Of a DNA stretch of 22,953 nt, positions 22,951 through 22,953 are shown piece after piece (within the stretch, counting starts at the first letter, position 1; every line of letters starts with the position of its first letter). Source of the stretch: Ruminococcus sp. (GTDB lineage Bacteria > Bacillota > Clostridia > Oscillospirales > Ruminococcaceae); NCBI GenBank assembly GCA_031262625.1, contig JAISHJ010000057.1:1-22953 (forward strand), written 5' to 3'. Made by a program: the position numbers and the translations under genes. Below the pieces are notes generated by a model. That model was not told the DNA's origin, ran no database searches, and saw nothing but the letters and a program-made list of their open reading frames with translations.

Positions 22951-22953
22951 CCC

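Overview
The window looks like a low-to-mid GC Gram-positive chromosome, most likely a member of the Clostridia (Bacillota), possibly of the Ruminococcaceae/Oscillospirales type. This is inferred from the gene set (mutS2, recO-yqzL-era-ybeY-phoH, tepA near a spoIIIE/ftsK translocase, PyrK/PyrD class 1B, GTP-type PEP carboxykinase, a Thr/Glu-rich WG-like lipoprotein), from purine-rich Shine-Dalgarno sites and from textbook sigma-A promoters (TTGACN, 17 bp, TATAAT or TAAAAT). No phage, transposase, CRISPR, tRNA or rRNA was recognised. No gap between genes exceeds 300 bases.

Layout. (1) 60-7957, minus strand: one tight operon ppk1 - phoH - ybeY - era - yqzL - recO - mutS2, read from a promoter at 8001-8029. 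It joins polyphosphate synthesis, ribosome/16S rRNA maturation (PhoH, YbeY, Era) and DNA maintenance (RecO, MutS2). yqzL (52 codons) is easily missed. (2) 8078-15022, plus strand: tepA - uppP - MFS exporter - ftsK/spoIIIE - a 368-codon protein, from a second promoter at 8078-8106 that closely resembles the divergent one, ending at a strong hairpin terminator. (3) 15106-19294, minus strand: pyrK - pyrD - histidine phosphatase - ruvX - rlmD-like methyltransferase, with overlapping genes and a promoter at 19266-19294. (4) 19321-20997, minus strand: a single lipoprotein gene with its own promoter and terminator. (5) 21030-22897, plus strand: GTP-dependent PEP carboxykinase with a very strong promoter and RBS, divergent from the lipoprotein.

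The most unusual features are not protein genes. The two ends of the window are the same 53-bp sequence in inverted orientation. Each copy folds into a 20-bp GC-rich hairpin, sits 0-6 nt after a stop codon (mutS2 at the left, pckG at the right), and has the same orientation relative to its gene. This looks like a dispersed 3'-end repeat family, and the window may be a contig that broke at two copies of it. Three starts on the plus strand are embedded in or preceded by RNA structure: the tepA leader pairs with its own start codon, the uppP Shine-Dalgarno is separated from its ATG by a hairpin that would restore normal spacing, and a long inverted repeat spans the start of the 368-codon gene. 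That gene encodes what looks like a duplicated P-loop fold in which both Walker A motifs are gone. The 3' end of the rlmD-like gene is repeated three times with a 34-nt period.
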